Below the pieces are notes generated by a model. It searched no databases and was not told the DNA's origin. It saw only the letters and a program-made list of their open reading frames with translations. Shown here piece by piece: positions 1 through 11,089 of a DNA stretch of 64,000 nt. Made by a program: the position numbers and the translations under genes. Source of the stretch: Trematomus loennbergii (taxonomy: Eukaryota; Chordata; Actinopteri; Perciformes; Nototheniidae); the NCBI GenBank assembly GCA_012861695.1, contig JAAOOA010000334.1, forward strand, positions 444,501 to 508,500, given 5' to 3'. Numbering within the stretch: position 1 is the stretch's first letter; each line of letters begins with the position of its first letter.

Positions 1-1481
1 TCTACACGTCAAAGAAAGGCACAAACACCAAGAAATACAATTCTATATTTTCAGTTTACGTTGCCCCTGGTAACGGCAGCATTACAGCTCTTAACCCTTA
101 TGGTATAAAACTTGGAAGAAGAAACTAAAAAAAAAGAAAAATCCTTCCATCACTTTTTTAAATTCATGTTGTTTTTTCAAGCATTCAAGTTAATGAGAAA
201 CTGATGTTCGTTATGAGGCTGAGTTATTCCTTTTAGTGAACGCTGCGCATGTCTCCTCAAGTTGCTGAATGTTCTCTAAATGCTGTATGTGTTGTCAAGT
301 TGCTGAAGATGTTTCTTCATGTGGACAGGAACATTTGATCTTGTACTCTTTTTTTACAATTGTTTTTAGTAGTACTATTAATAAGAAATATGAACAGAAC
401 TAGGCCTACAGTACATTACATACAGCGCACACACACTGTGAATTAAATAAGATATTTAACTAGCACTTATTATGATAATATTAATACAAAATAAGAATAT
501 ATTTACCATTTTATGTGGAAATTGAATAAAAACGATTTCACATTGGGTCAAGGAGTCAAGGATCAACCCAAAACATTTTAAAATATTATTAATTTTATAA
601 TTTATTGAAGGTATAGCGTTAAAATCTGCCTTCACCAGAACCAGGGGGTGAACACTTTTTATTTAGGTCTATAAAATGTGAATCAATGCAACAATTTGAC
701 AAAGCAGTGCAGCGACACGTCAAAGTTAATCGTTAACCAAAAATAATGACTTCTTATCAGCAAAGGTCGACCGTAACATGGAAATATGCATTAGAAAAAA
801 GTACATTTCACGTTTCATTCAAGGATTTGATCGTAAATATGAGACTTACCTGATTTGTTTTGCAGAGCTGGAGCCTGAACCGCTTTAATGATTAAAATGG
901 AGGTAAACTACTTTTTTTTTACGAGAGAGGAAGTCGAACTCACACTGAGAAAGAGGTAGTGAGCATGAAAATCCACTTTCGGGAGGAAACCTGCATCGGT
1001 GGAGAGGCATCGGAGCATGACGACAGTTAATAAAGAGGCCCTATTCTTCTTCTGTGGTGTTTCCTCTCCTGTAGTGTGTTCTGTAGGTTTTAGTGCATGT
1101 CAATGGTCTGCAGAGGCTACAATTCCTGTGTTCCTAAATATCAGTTTTATTCAAATTAATTGTGATAAAGTTCAACAGGACTCAAGATGTGAGCTTAGGT
1201 AATATTAAAATACTCCTTTTTAGGTCAAATAACCTCATTTTATCCAGTTAATAATACAAATAATTTTCTTATTTATTTTCTTTTATATTATTAATTGTAT
1301 CTATAATTGTATTCAATCCCCCCCCTTTTTTTTAAAATAAGTTAATAATTAAAAAGAACAATTTACTTTACTTACTTATTATTTAAAATGTTGTTTAACC
1401 CATTAAATTATTATTTTTTATGGATTCGTTTTTCATTAATTCAATTAAAAAAACGTTATCTTATAAATTAACCTTATCGTA
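1..1481. other. AT-rich stretch, no gene seen
   Basis: No convincing exon on either strand. About 60 bases near 1060-1125 recur at about 48335-48400 (shared words include tgttct.taggttttagtgcatgt), so part of this is an interspersed repeat. The rest is AT-rich sequence without recognisable structure. Confidence 0.5.
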
Positions 1482-1853
1482 TTAAAGGTGGGGTAGGTAC
1501 GTTTGAGAAACCGGCTCGAGATACACTTTTTGTTATATTCCATGGAATGCTCTTAACATCCCGATAGCAATGAATATCTGAAGTGCTTTGACAACAAATC
1601 CTGTGGAAGCCGTGGCGCTGTAAAAAGCACAACCAATCATCTGAGCCGGCCCGGCTAAAATAACTGGATGGCCTACCTGCCTGTCAGCCTTCCATCTGTG
1701 CACAAACTTATCTCGTGCCCTCATTGGTCATGTGCGCGTTCGTGTGTGTTGGAGGAGGGGCTCTGTAAGGAAGTGGCAGATTTTCTCCGGTTGTGTATTT
1801 TCAAATTCTAGCGCACTCGAGCTGGTTCTCAAACTTACCTACCCTACCTTTAA
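1482..1853. mobile_element. MITE family 1, copy 1 (TTAA-flanked)
   Basis: The ends are inverted repeats: TTAAAGGTGGGGTAGGTA at the left and its near-complement ending in CCTACCTTTAA at the right. The flanking TTAA is the target-site signature of the piggyBac superfamily. About 370 bp with no coding capacity. Two further copies lie at 34994-35383 and 40305-40683. They share the core around ATTCCATGGAATGC and the block near GTTGGAGGAGGGGCT. The superfamily is inferred from TTAA only. Confidence 0.75.
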
Positions 1854-2748
1854 GTAAACCGGAAGCACCTGTTCCCCGTTTTTTTGTTTTGTTTGTTTCT
1901 ACTTTTTGGTTACTTCCTGGACAAGTTGCACTTTTAAAAGTAAGCCGAATCATCCGCACTGAGCTCTTGTTTGCAGTGAACTGTTGGATTTATCTTAATT
2001 TATCTCTGGATTACTTAACACTGAAAAAAACGTAGAAATGTGAAGATTTCCAGGCAAGTTCTGCAGGAATGAGGAGCGCCTATTTTCTGTGACTTCTAAG
2101 CGGATTTGTGGTCGCTTTTTCGCGGTGTTCACTCGATTTAACTTCATTACCAGAAAGCTTAAATCCATGGGAATATAGAAATAGAACTGTCTTGTCTGTG
2201 TGTTCAGATTGGACTTAGTTATAATCCAAAATAGAGTCCGATGTTTGACGCAAATAAAACGCTTTATTCTGATTTAATGGGATTTGTCCATCTTTACAAT
2301 TATTCTAACATTAAATAAAAACTAATTGGTCAAATTGATGTTTTATCAACTTTATTATATTTCATTTGTCTTTTCACCACGTGATGGAGCCAAACTCCAT
2401 TTAATATTTTGTGTGACAAAAAGTGTATATTAACCCTTTAATATCCAATATATTATTATCATATATTAAATTGAATAACGAAGCATACTTGATCTTTATG
2501 TAATGTCATACAATTAGAGGAGAACCCCTATTGAAATACACACAAATGATATAAAATGAACTAAAATAATCATAAATCTATATGGCAAACCTGCAGTGTA
2601 GATGTATGATTATTTATTTTAAAAGTATTCATATATCATAAAACGTTATATTTCGTCAGTGACAAACGTTACGGACCCATTTCAGCACATCTTGTTTTTA
2701 CCTCATGTATTTATTGTATATAGATTGGATAATATCTTATTCTCTGTC

Positions 2749-3160
2749 TGAAGTACTCAGATCTTGTACTTGAGTAAAAGTAGAAGTACTCAGATCTTGT
2801 ACTTGAGTAAAAGTAGAAGTACTCAGATCTTGTACTTGAGTAAAAGTAGAAATACTCAGATCTTGCACTTGAGTAAAAGTAGAAGTACTCAGATCTTGTA
2901 CTTGAGTAAAGTAGAAGTACTCAGATCTTGTACTTGAGTAAAAGTAGAAATACTCAGATCTTGTACTTGAGTAAAAGTAGAAGTACTCAGATCTTGTACT
3001 TGAGTAAAAGTAGAACTACTCAGATCTTGTACTTGAGTAAAAGTAGAAGTACTCAGATCTTGTACTTGAGTAAAAGTAGAAGTACTCAGATCTTGAGTAA
3101 AAGTAGAAGTACTCAGATCTTGTACTTGAGTAAAAGTAGAAGTACCAGAGTGTAGGAATA
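2749..3160. repeat. 33-bp minisatellite within an interspersed element
   Basis: About 12 tandem copies of a unit of about 33 bp containing tactcagatcttgtacttg and agtaaaagtaga, with one-base variants and one shortened unit near 3090. Degenerate related sequence continues to about 3640 and ends in a ttactttccacctctgc motif. The same type of stretch surrounds the arrays at 14.4 and 50.6 kb. The small open frames here are by-products of a repeat length divisible by three. Confidence 0.85.
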
Positions 3161-3649
3161 CTCTGTTTCAGTAAAAGTCCTGCATTCAAAATGTTCCTCA
3201 AGTAAAAGTATAAAAGTATTATCATCAAAATATAGTGAAAGTAGCGACAGTAAAAGTAGTCATTTTGCAGATTGGTCCATTTCAGAATAATATATATGAT
3301 ATGTTTTTATAATGATTGATCATGAAAGTGTTCTCAAAGCTGGTAAAGGAGCAGCTAGTTTGAATGACTTTGTATACTGCAGGGTAGCTTGTGGATTTAC
3401 TCCAGGTGGAACTAAAGTCTGATTTAACACTTGATTATATTTCACATCATTCATCCACATCTGTGAAGTAACTAAAGGGATTAAATACATGTAGTGGAGT
3501 AGAAGTACACCATTTACCTCTGAGCTGTATGGAGTAGAAGTACAAAGTAGCATAACATGGAAATACTCAAGTAAAGTATCTCCAAATTGTACTTAAATAT
3601 AGTACTTGAGTAAATACAAAACTCAATGTTACTTTCCACCTCTGCATAT

Positions 3650-4546
3650 TAAAAACAGAGTTTATGTAAAGCCGCTCTTAGTTTAGAGCCTTGTTTTGTT
3701 CCGATCTGGGTCACATACCTTCCACATCCATTAAGCTGTAATATATAATAAACCCTAAACCTAATCTGTCCCGTCTGCTTATGTAAAGGTGTGATTCCAC
3801 ATGTTCAGGCATCAGTTACTCGCTGGTGTTGATACTGATGTAATAAATAAGCTGTGGCCATTGTCTTCCATTCAGACCGGAGGAAAGAGAACCTCTAAAT
3901 CCAGGAGTTTATTTTATTTACTTTGTTTGTTTGTAGATGTCTCCTATAAATGGGAGTGTACCTGTGCGTAATGTTCATATTCTATCGTATTAATTAATAA
4001 TAATTATATAATAATTTAGAGAGCACTTTTCATGGTGCTCAAAGACACTTTACATGCTAAAATTCATAAAAACAACACACTTAAAATATATAAAACACAA
4101 CAATAATCACAGAGTTTTGATTTGAGAAAATGTATTTTTGTCTAAATATCAGAAGTTTTTTGTTGAATTATTATTATATATATTTTTTTATAAAACAGGA
4201 CTTTTTCTGGGCTTATTTATATTTTTATTATTAATTTAAATGATGTTCTTCCTCAAATATCACAACTTTTTTCTATGCAATGTTTGATTTAACGTGTTAT
4301 TTTTTTTCTCACAATTAATGTGACTTTTTTCCTCCAAACTAACATTTTTATTTCTATACATTTTTCTGAATTTAATTTAATATGGCATTATTTTCTGATC
4401 TTTAAAGTCTCCGGTTTTAAAAACCTTTGACTCTAATATTCAAACAAAAATGAAACCAGAATGATGAACTCATATTTAACATAACGCCTCATTTGCAGAT
4501 TCAAACACAACATTAAAAAAAACTTATAATACAAAAAACCGATATC
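3650..4546. other. AT-rich intergenic sequence, no gene seen
   Basis: Long T- and A-runs with no coding exon, RNA gene or repeat end that I can recognise. Confidence 0.4.
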
Positions 4547-5235
4547 TTAAAGGTCACCTATCATGCTATTTTTAGGCAATAGCATAGGTCTCAGATATAT
4601 AAAAATATATAAAAACATGTCTATGAAGTGGTTTGCTCAAAATACCAAACAGATCACCCTTCTAGCCATGCCTCATATCCCTCTATTTCACTTCCTGTTT
4701 CAAAAGTGCTGATTTGGGTATAAAGCTTTAAAAAGGAGGGGGCTGAGCTCATGCGGGACCCGGCAGCTACTGTCTAAACTAAATACTGCCGTGATGAAAC
4801 GCCATATCATGGATTATCAAGGATTCTTTCTGAAACAGTATGGAGCTCAAAGGCTTTCTCTCTTGCCGGTTATACCACAAGGTGAGTTCCTTTTTATTTC
4901 CTGCTTCTTCACACACATGCTCTCCAGTACAGGTTAGCTCTGAGTGCTAGCGATGCTAATGTAAACACCGACCATATTACGTCCAACACAGTCGGGCATT
5001 GTTTCTGATAGCAACGTTTCTGATAGGGCCGTGGGTCCACATTTCAGATATTACGTCATATCGGACGCAAACCTGGATCAGCTCTGTTGTTCCCCGTTTT
5101 TAGAGATTTGGGTACGGAGGAAAAGAGAGAGGGTTTTATTTTCTGACGCTGCGTGAGTTCCCTGACACACCGGGGACACATGTTTATGTAGAAAAGACAT
5201 CAAAAAGTGCATTTTGCATGATAGGTCCCCTTTAA
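4547..5235. mobile_element. MITE family 2, copy 1 (long subtype)
   Basis: Starts TTAAAGGTCACCTATCATGC and ends GCATGATAGGTCCCCTTTAA, so it has inverted ends and a TTAA flank, suggesting a piggyBac-like non-autonomous element. The interior (ggcaatagcataggtctcag, then catatcatggattatcaagg) is nearly the same as in the copy at 7800-8476. The copies at 12628, 46775 and 56644 share the terminal sequence with a different interior. Confidence 0.75.
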
Positions 5236-5687
5236 TATGAATAACAAGTTGGGGAAGTGTCAGGGTGATTTCTTTACATACATTTTGTATCCCATTCAGC
5301 TTTAATACAACAACACCTACAAATATCACCTCAGGTTTTTTGAGGACATAACATGATATGATCCAGCCTTCCTCAGGGGTTTTTCTGTCCCAAACAAAGT
5401 CCCAGATTTTGCACAAACAAGGTCAGGAGAATATGAGAGCTTTGTGTGAGATGAGAGGGAATCATCTGGAAGCCAGACGAGACAGAAAGCTGAGACTCCA
5501 GAACAATGAAGACATGGAAAAAAAGGTGAAACCCAAAACTCAGCGTGATAACAATAGTAAAATAAAAAGGTACATTTAAAGAGATACGTGTCTCTGCAGC
5601 TCTGTTACACCAACCTCTGACCTCCAAGCTTCAGGGAAGGTCGTGGGAAATTAAATAATGACTCAGGAGAGGCGGAGAAACCTGCCG

Positions 5688-5734
5688 GATAAAAAGGAGC
5701 AGAAACACAGACTCAGGTAATGCTAGAAGAACAG
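5688..5734 (+). promoter_or_regulatory. Candidate TATA box and 5' UTR exon of the Tg1-lectin gene
   Basis: An ATAAAAA element at about 5689 is followed some 40 bases later by a good splice donor (GAACAG|GTGAGT, exon end 5734). An acceptor (ctcccgttag) ends at 6621, 17 bases before the start codon at 6639. This fits a short non-coding first exon with its intron, but no transcript evidence was available. Confidence 0.4.
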
Positions 5735-6638
5735 GTGAGTGCGCTTCAAATCTGCTCCTATTTAATGCAATGTGATCAAAGGCTATATACACGTTTGTGT
5801 TAATTCTGCAAGCCCTCATTGTTTTTTACAGTATTTATTATACATTTTTTGCACATTAATGATAATTATTTATAGAATCTTTTTTTTTTGTCAAACTTAT
5901 TCAAATATATATATTTTTATTTATTGACATTTTTTTGTATGTATTAATTTTTCACTCACATTAATTATGATTTTGTACAGATTCATTATTTTTTGCTAAT
6001 TCTGCTTCATTTATCTGCATTTATTTTTAATTAACTGCAATGTAATCAAAGGCTCTATACATGTTTGTGTTTATTCTGAAACCACACATCTTTTTTTACA
6101 GAATTTATTATTATTTGTTGCAGATTAATTATAATCCTTTTATAGAATTTATTTTTATTTTCAATCTTATTAAAATTTGGGTTTCTTTTATTGATTTATT
6201 TGTTAATGTATTATTTTTGCAGGCACATTAATCATGGTTTTGTACAGAAATCATTAATTTTTCCAAGCACATGTTTTACGGAATATTTTTTATAATTTAT
6301 TATTTTTGCAAAACTTTCCAGATTTTTCAGATTTTTTTTTCTTTGCTAAGTTTGCCTTATATCTCTACATGTATTTTAATGTTTTATTTAACTGCAATGT
6401 AATCAAGGGCTCTTTACCTATTTGTGTTTATTTGCGAGCACAATAATTTAGTTTTTCACAGAATGTATTATTTTTGCGAAACAGGATCATATTTTTTATA
6501 CAAATTTACATCATTAAGAATTTTTACTTTTTTTTTTAACAGACACGTCATTTTAGAATATCTTTTGGGGAATATTTTACAGAATTGTTGTCAGATTTCG
6601 TATGTTTTCTGCTCCCGTTAGTTCAGCTCATCGTCACC

Positions 6639-9600
6639 ATGAAGACGCTCATCGTGACCCTGACCTTCGCCTGTTTCCTGCCTCTGAGCGTTGCCATGGC
6701 GATCAACACCTCCCTCAGCACGCGGACCTCGGGGTTGTGTGAGTACATCATTAGACAGACGCCGCCCGGTATCCCCGGTGCTTTTGTGCCTTCGTGCGAC
6801 TTCAACGGGAACTTCCTGCCGCAGCAATGTGCCACATCCACGGGATCCTGCTGGTGCGTGGACGTGATCACGGGGAGGAGATCCCGAACACGAGAACTCA
6901 GCCTGGGACCGTGCCAGTCAACTGTGGTGAGGGGGGGGGAGGGGGTATTTACTTTTATTCGCTAAATCAAGGTTACACAAAAAGCTTTTCTTTGGTTTGG
7001 TCGATTTTCTACACAGAGCTTTCTTTTGTTAAACATGGAGCTTTTATTCGCTAAATCAAGGGTAACAAAAGAAAGCTTTTTTCTTGTTAAAACCTGGAGG
7101 TTTTTTTTTTTTTTAACCTTGAGCTTTTCTTTTGTTATCTAAAGCCTTTATTTTTTAGGAAATTAAGATTTTATTTTGTTAGAACAAGGGTAGACAAGAA
7201 GGCTTTTATTTCGTTAAAACAAGGGTAGACAAGAAGGCTTTTATTTTGTTAAAACAAGGGTAGACAAGAAGGCTTTTATTTTGTTAAAACAAGGGTAGAC
7301 AAGAAGGCTTTTATTTCGTTAAAACAAGGGTCGACAAGAAGGCTTTTAATTTGTTAAAACAAGGGTAGACAAGAAGGCTTTTATTTCGTTAAAACAAGGG
7401 TCGACAAGAAGGCTTTTATTCGTTAAAACAAGGGTAGACAAGAAGGCTTTTATTTCGTTAAAACAAGGGTAACAGAAGGCTTTTATTTTGTTAGAACAAG
7501 GTTACACAAAAAGCTTTTATTTTGTTAAAACATGGATATTTTCTTCATTTTTTTAGAGCAACATTAACACGTTTATTTTTTGTTTAAAATAGGAAGCTTT
7601 TATTTTTGCTTTAACATGATTTTTAATGTTTTTTAAAACATGGAGCTTTGATTTTTTTAACATGAGAAGCCTTTTGTTTAAGAAATGAGTTTGGATTTTG
7701 AGCAAAGAACATATATAGACAAAATAAGTCAACAAATTATCCTTCAATAAAATGAGCTTGAAGTATAAGAAAATGGTGTATAAAATAAGTCAATAAAATT
7801 GCATGCACTTTTTAGGCAATAGCATAGGTCTCAGATAAAAAGATGTAAAAAACATGTCTATGAAGTGTTTTTCTCAAAATACCAAACAGATCCCCCATTC
7901 TAGCCATGCCTCATATCCCTCTATTCCACTTCAAAAGTGCTGATTCGGGTATAAAGCTTTAAAAAAAAAAAAAAGGAGGGGTCTGAGCTCATGCGGGACC
8001 CGGCAGCTACTGTCTAAACTAAATACTGCCGTGATGAAACGCCATATCATGGATTATCAAGGATTATTTCTGAAACAGTATGGAGCTCAAAGGCTTTCTC
8101 TCTTGCCGGTTATACCACAAGGTGAGTTCCTTTTTATTTCCTGCTTCTTCACACACATGCTCTCCAGTACAGGTTAGCTCTGAGTGTTAGCGATGCTAAT
8201 GTGAACACCGACCATATTACGTCCAACACAGTCGGGCATTGTTTCTGATAGCAACGTTTCTGATAGGGCCGTGGGTCCACATTTCAGATATTACGTCATA
8301 TCGGACGCAAATCTGGATCAGCTCCGTTGTTCCCCCGGTTTTTAGAGATTTGGGTACGGAGGAAAAGAGAGAGGGTTTTATTTTCTGACGCTGCGTGAGT
8401 TCCCCGACACACCGGGGACACATGTTTATGTATAAAAGACATCAACAAGTGCATTTGCATGATAGGTCCCCTTTAAGACGTATTCACACATAAATACATT
8501 TGAGTTTGAGTTGTTGTAAAAACTAGTGATTGCAGTTTTATGCAGTGTTATTGTATATATGTTATTTCTGCAGACCGGGAGTTCTACTGCCCGTTCGGCT
8601 GGTCCCGATTCGGCCGCCTGTGCTACATCTTCATCGACTCCCGAAAACCTGGGTGGAGGCGGAGGTAAACATGGAGCTTTTATTTTGTTAAAACAAGGTT
8701 AGACAAGAAAGCTTTTATTTTGATAAACCATGAAGCTTTTATTTTGTTGAATATTAAGCTTTTATTTTGTTAAATATGAAGCTTTTATTTTGTTGAACAT
8801 GAAGCTTTTATTTTGTTAAGACAAGGTTAGACAAGAAAGCTTTTATTTTGTTAAACCATGAAGCTTTTATTTAGTTAAATATGAAGCTTTTATTTTGTTA
8901 AATATGAAGCTTTTATTTTGTTAAACATTGAGCTTTTATTTTGTTAAACATGAAGCTTTTATAGCATATAGCGTGTTTTCTCTCTGCAGAGCTACTGCAT
9001 GTTCGAAGGCGCTAACCTGGCCTCGGTCCAGAGTCCCGAGCAGAACCACTTCCTGCAGGCGCTGACCCGCGCAGAAACGCACAACTTCCCCCCCACCTGG
9101 GTCGGGGGCCACAACTGCGTCAACGTACGACTTTTTCTACGATATAATCACAAAACCATGCACTGTTGAGTAGTTAAATAATCAATGGTAATAAACAGGA
9201 TTTATGGCAAAAAGTACTTAGTGTGAGATGACAGTAATTACAAGTGTTTTGGTTTGATCGTGTACTTGTACTTGATCATAAATGTGTTTATGTAATTATA
9301 TTATTATATATTTGTATTTCCAGGTGTTATTCTGGATGTGGAGCGACGGCTCCAGGTTTCTTTATGAAAACTGGAACATGGAAAGCAACAGCAGGACCAG
9401 TGAGCGCTGTCTGCAGATGAACTATGGCTGTAAGACACCACACCACACACACACACACTCACACACACACACACACACACACACCACACACACACACACA
9501 CACACAACACACACACACACACACACAAAGGGGGTTAAGTCACACAATTTGTCTTTTGAGGATTCTGCTAAATTACGAATTTAAAGTCAAGTTCACTTTT

Positions 9601-9858
9601 AAACTCAGATATTTGTTGTTGTGGATTCATTTAGGAGTTTAAACTTAACCTGCCTTTAAATTCCTGAACAATTACCACAATAAGTACATTTAACATTCAA
9701 GATTAATTAATGCAAACTGTTCACTATTATTATATTAGTTTTTAACCATCTTGGGAAATGAAAGTGTTTTCATTTGTGTTTATCTTTCAGATGAGAAGAA
9801 GTGGGATATCGCCTCCTGCGAGTCGGAGCTGCCCTTCCTCTGTGCAAAGAGGATCTGA
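6639..9858 (+). CDS. Secreted thyroglobulin type-1 / C-type lectin domain protein
   Basis: Five coding exons: 6639-6926, 8574-8664, 8990-9124, 9324-9429 and 9791-9858. Exon 1 encodes a signal peptide (MKTLIVTLTFACFLPLSVA) and one thyroglobulin type-1 domain with the CWCVD core and a total of six cysteines. Exons 2-5 encode a single C-type lectin domain: FYCPFGW, the GANLASV helix, the WVGG core, ERCLQM, KKWDIASC and a final FLCAKRI. No EPN or QPD sugar-specificity triplet is visible where one is expected (YENWNMES), so classical calcium-dependent mannose or galactose binding is doubtful. Tg1 domains in other proteins inhibit cysteine proteases; a similar role here is inference. Exons 1 and 2 each need one added base (a G near 6873 and an A near 8645) to keep frame and splice phase. 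The length of about 230 aa suggests a soluble secreted protein. It sits immediately upstream of fgb. Confidence 0.8.
6930..7540. repeat. Intronic 35-bp tandem repeat
   Basis: About nine copies of a unit near 35 bp (ttaaaacaagggtagacaag plus aaggcttttatttcg) run from about 7160 to 7520 inside intron 1 of the Tg1-lectin gene. Degenerate units lie on both sides, starting right after the exon 1 donor. Related words fill the next intron at 8665-8965. Confidence 0.85.
7800..8476. mobile_element. MITE family 2, copy 2 (long subtype, left end eroded)
   Basis: Nearly the same as 4547-5235 from the ggcaatagcataggtctcag block to the GATAGGTCCCCTTTAA end. The left terminal repeat has diverged. It lies in intron 1 of the Tg1-lectin gene. 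Confidence 0.7.
8665..8965. repeat. Intronic gcttttattttgttaaa repeat
   Basis: Degenerate tandem copies of gcttttattttgttaaacat fill intron 2 of the Tg1-lectin gene and stop about 25 bases before the exon 3 acceptor. The unit is related to the array at 7160-7520, so both introns carry the same repeat family. Confidence 0.75.
9443..9529. repeat. CA microsatellite next to a splice donor
   Basis: A CA-rich tract with small interruptions begins about 15 bases after the exon 4 donor (GGCT|GTAAGA) of the Tg1-lectin gene. Confidence 0.9.
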
Positions 9859-9991
9859 TAACATTTAGTTTGTTCCTTCAAATTCATCTCGTTTTTGTTT
9901 TTGTAAACGAATATTAGGCTCAGAAGCTTCTAGAGGTTCATTTATATTGTCTGCATTTATATTAACACTCGAAGAATTGTCAGGAATTATG

Positions 9992-9997
9992 AATAAA
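9992..9997 (+). terminator. Polyadenylation signal of the Tg1-lectin gene
   Basis: AATAAA lies 134 bases after the stop codon, which gives a short 3' UTR. Confidence 0.55.
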
Positions 9998-10069
9998 TGC
10001 ATGAAAAAGTTAATTTTGACTTTCTAGGGGTTAATTTCTGTCCTAAACTCAAGGGTTTAAATAAGGACA

Positions 10070-10072
<3 letters not shown>

Positions 10073-10151
<79 letters not shown>
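10073..10151. repeat. GT microsatellite
   Basis: An almost pure (GT)n of about 40 units. The AT-rich intergenic sequence from here to 10,900 shows no exon. Confidence 0.95.
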
Positions 10152-10154
<3 letters not shown>

Positions 10155-10903
10155 GTATCTGTGTGTTTAGGGATTTGCACCACGTCTCCTTTTGGACTCA
10201 AACAAACATCCGTTGCTCAATCGTCTTGATTTCCCGAAAAGTGACTCACCTGACAAAAACAGCTTTGAAGAAAAATACATTTAAATTACATTTTTCTCTC
10301 TGAAAAAAATCACATTTAATTGACTATTTTTGCAAGAATATTTGACCCTTTTTTGTCTTAATATTATATATTTTTGGGGAATTATTGCGATTTTTTTCTT
10401 CCTAAAATGTCCGACTTTCTTTGACAAAAAATGTTCAAAATGTTCTTTAAAATTTAGTTTTTTCTGTTAAACTTTACTATTTTGTTCCTCTAATTATTAT
10501 TACTTTTTTGGACATTATTAAGAAATATTACTGCAGTTGTTAAAAGACAGGACTTTTTTATTTGACATTTGTTTGAAATATTGCAATCTTTTTAATCTGA
10601 ACCCTTGAATTGTTTAGGACCTATTTCTCCAATATTACACTTTTTTCTATAAAATGTTCAAATTTAATCAACTTTTTAAATATTTTGACCCTTTTTTTCA
10701 TCTATTATTATCTCTATCGCTCTAAAAATGTCTCAAATATATTTTTCTCCAATTTTCTTTCTAAATAAAATGTGTTTTCTCTCCTCTCCGAAACCTCCAC
10801 TTCTTCAGTTTTCAGTAAACTCTTTAGTCAGAATGCCCTTTTGTTCCCGTGACTCAGGTTATGTCAACTGTTCCTGCACATAGTGACCAGTATCTATCAG
10901 ATC

Positions 10904-10918
10904 AATACACACACACCA

Positions 10919-10985
<67 letters not shown>
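10904..10985. repeat. CA microsatellite in the fgb promoter
   Basis: A near-pure CA tract of about 80 bp. It ends only a few bases before the candidate TATA element of fgb, so its length probably varies right inside the core promoter region. Confidence 0.9.
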
Positions 10986-10987
<2 letters not shown>

Positions 10988-11089
10988 GGATAAATACGCG
11001 GTGCAGCAGATTTCGGGTACAGAAAAAGAAGAGAGAGCACACTGAAGACTGACAAGTGTTTGAGAATAAAACTTTATCGACAGCCGACG
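10986..11089 (+). promoter_or_regulatory. fgb: Candidate fgb core promoter and 5' UTR
   Basis: A GGGGATAAATACG element at about 10987 can serve as the TATA box. Some 75-100 bases separate it from the start codon at 11090, which fits a short 5' UTR. An upstream in-frame ATG exists at 11060. I prefer 11090 because it gives a clean signal peptide ([20 protein letters not shown]). No HNF1 site was recognised. Confidence 0.45.

Noticed and set aside
1533..1724. Similar 60-90-codon frames at 1.5, 35.0 and 40.3 kb starting MRARDKFVHRWKADRQ
   Set aside because: They lie within three copies of a TTAA-flanked MITE and diverge freely between copies.
6794..7054. Separate plus-strand protein at the end of Tg1-lectin exon 1
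   Set aside because: Its GEEIPNTRTQPG is the continuation of the Tg1 domain after a one-base loss, not another gene.
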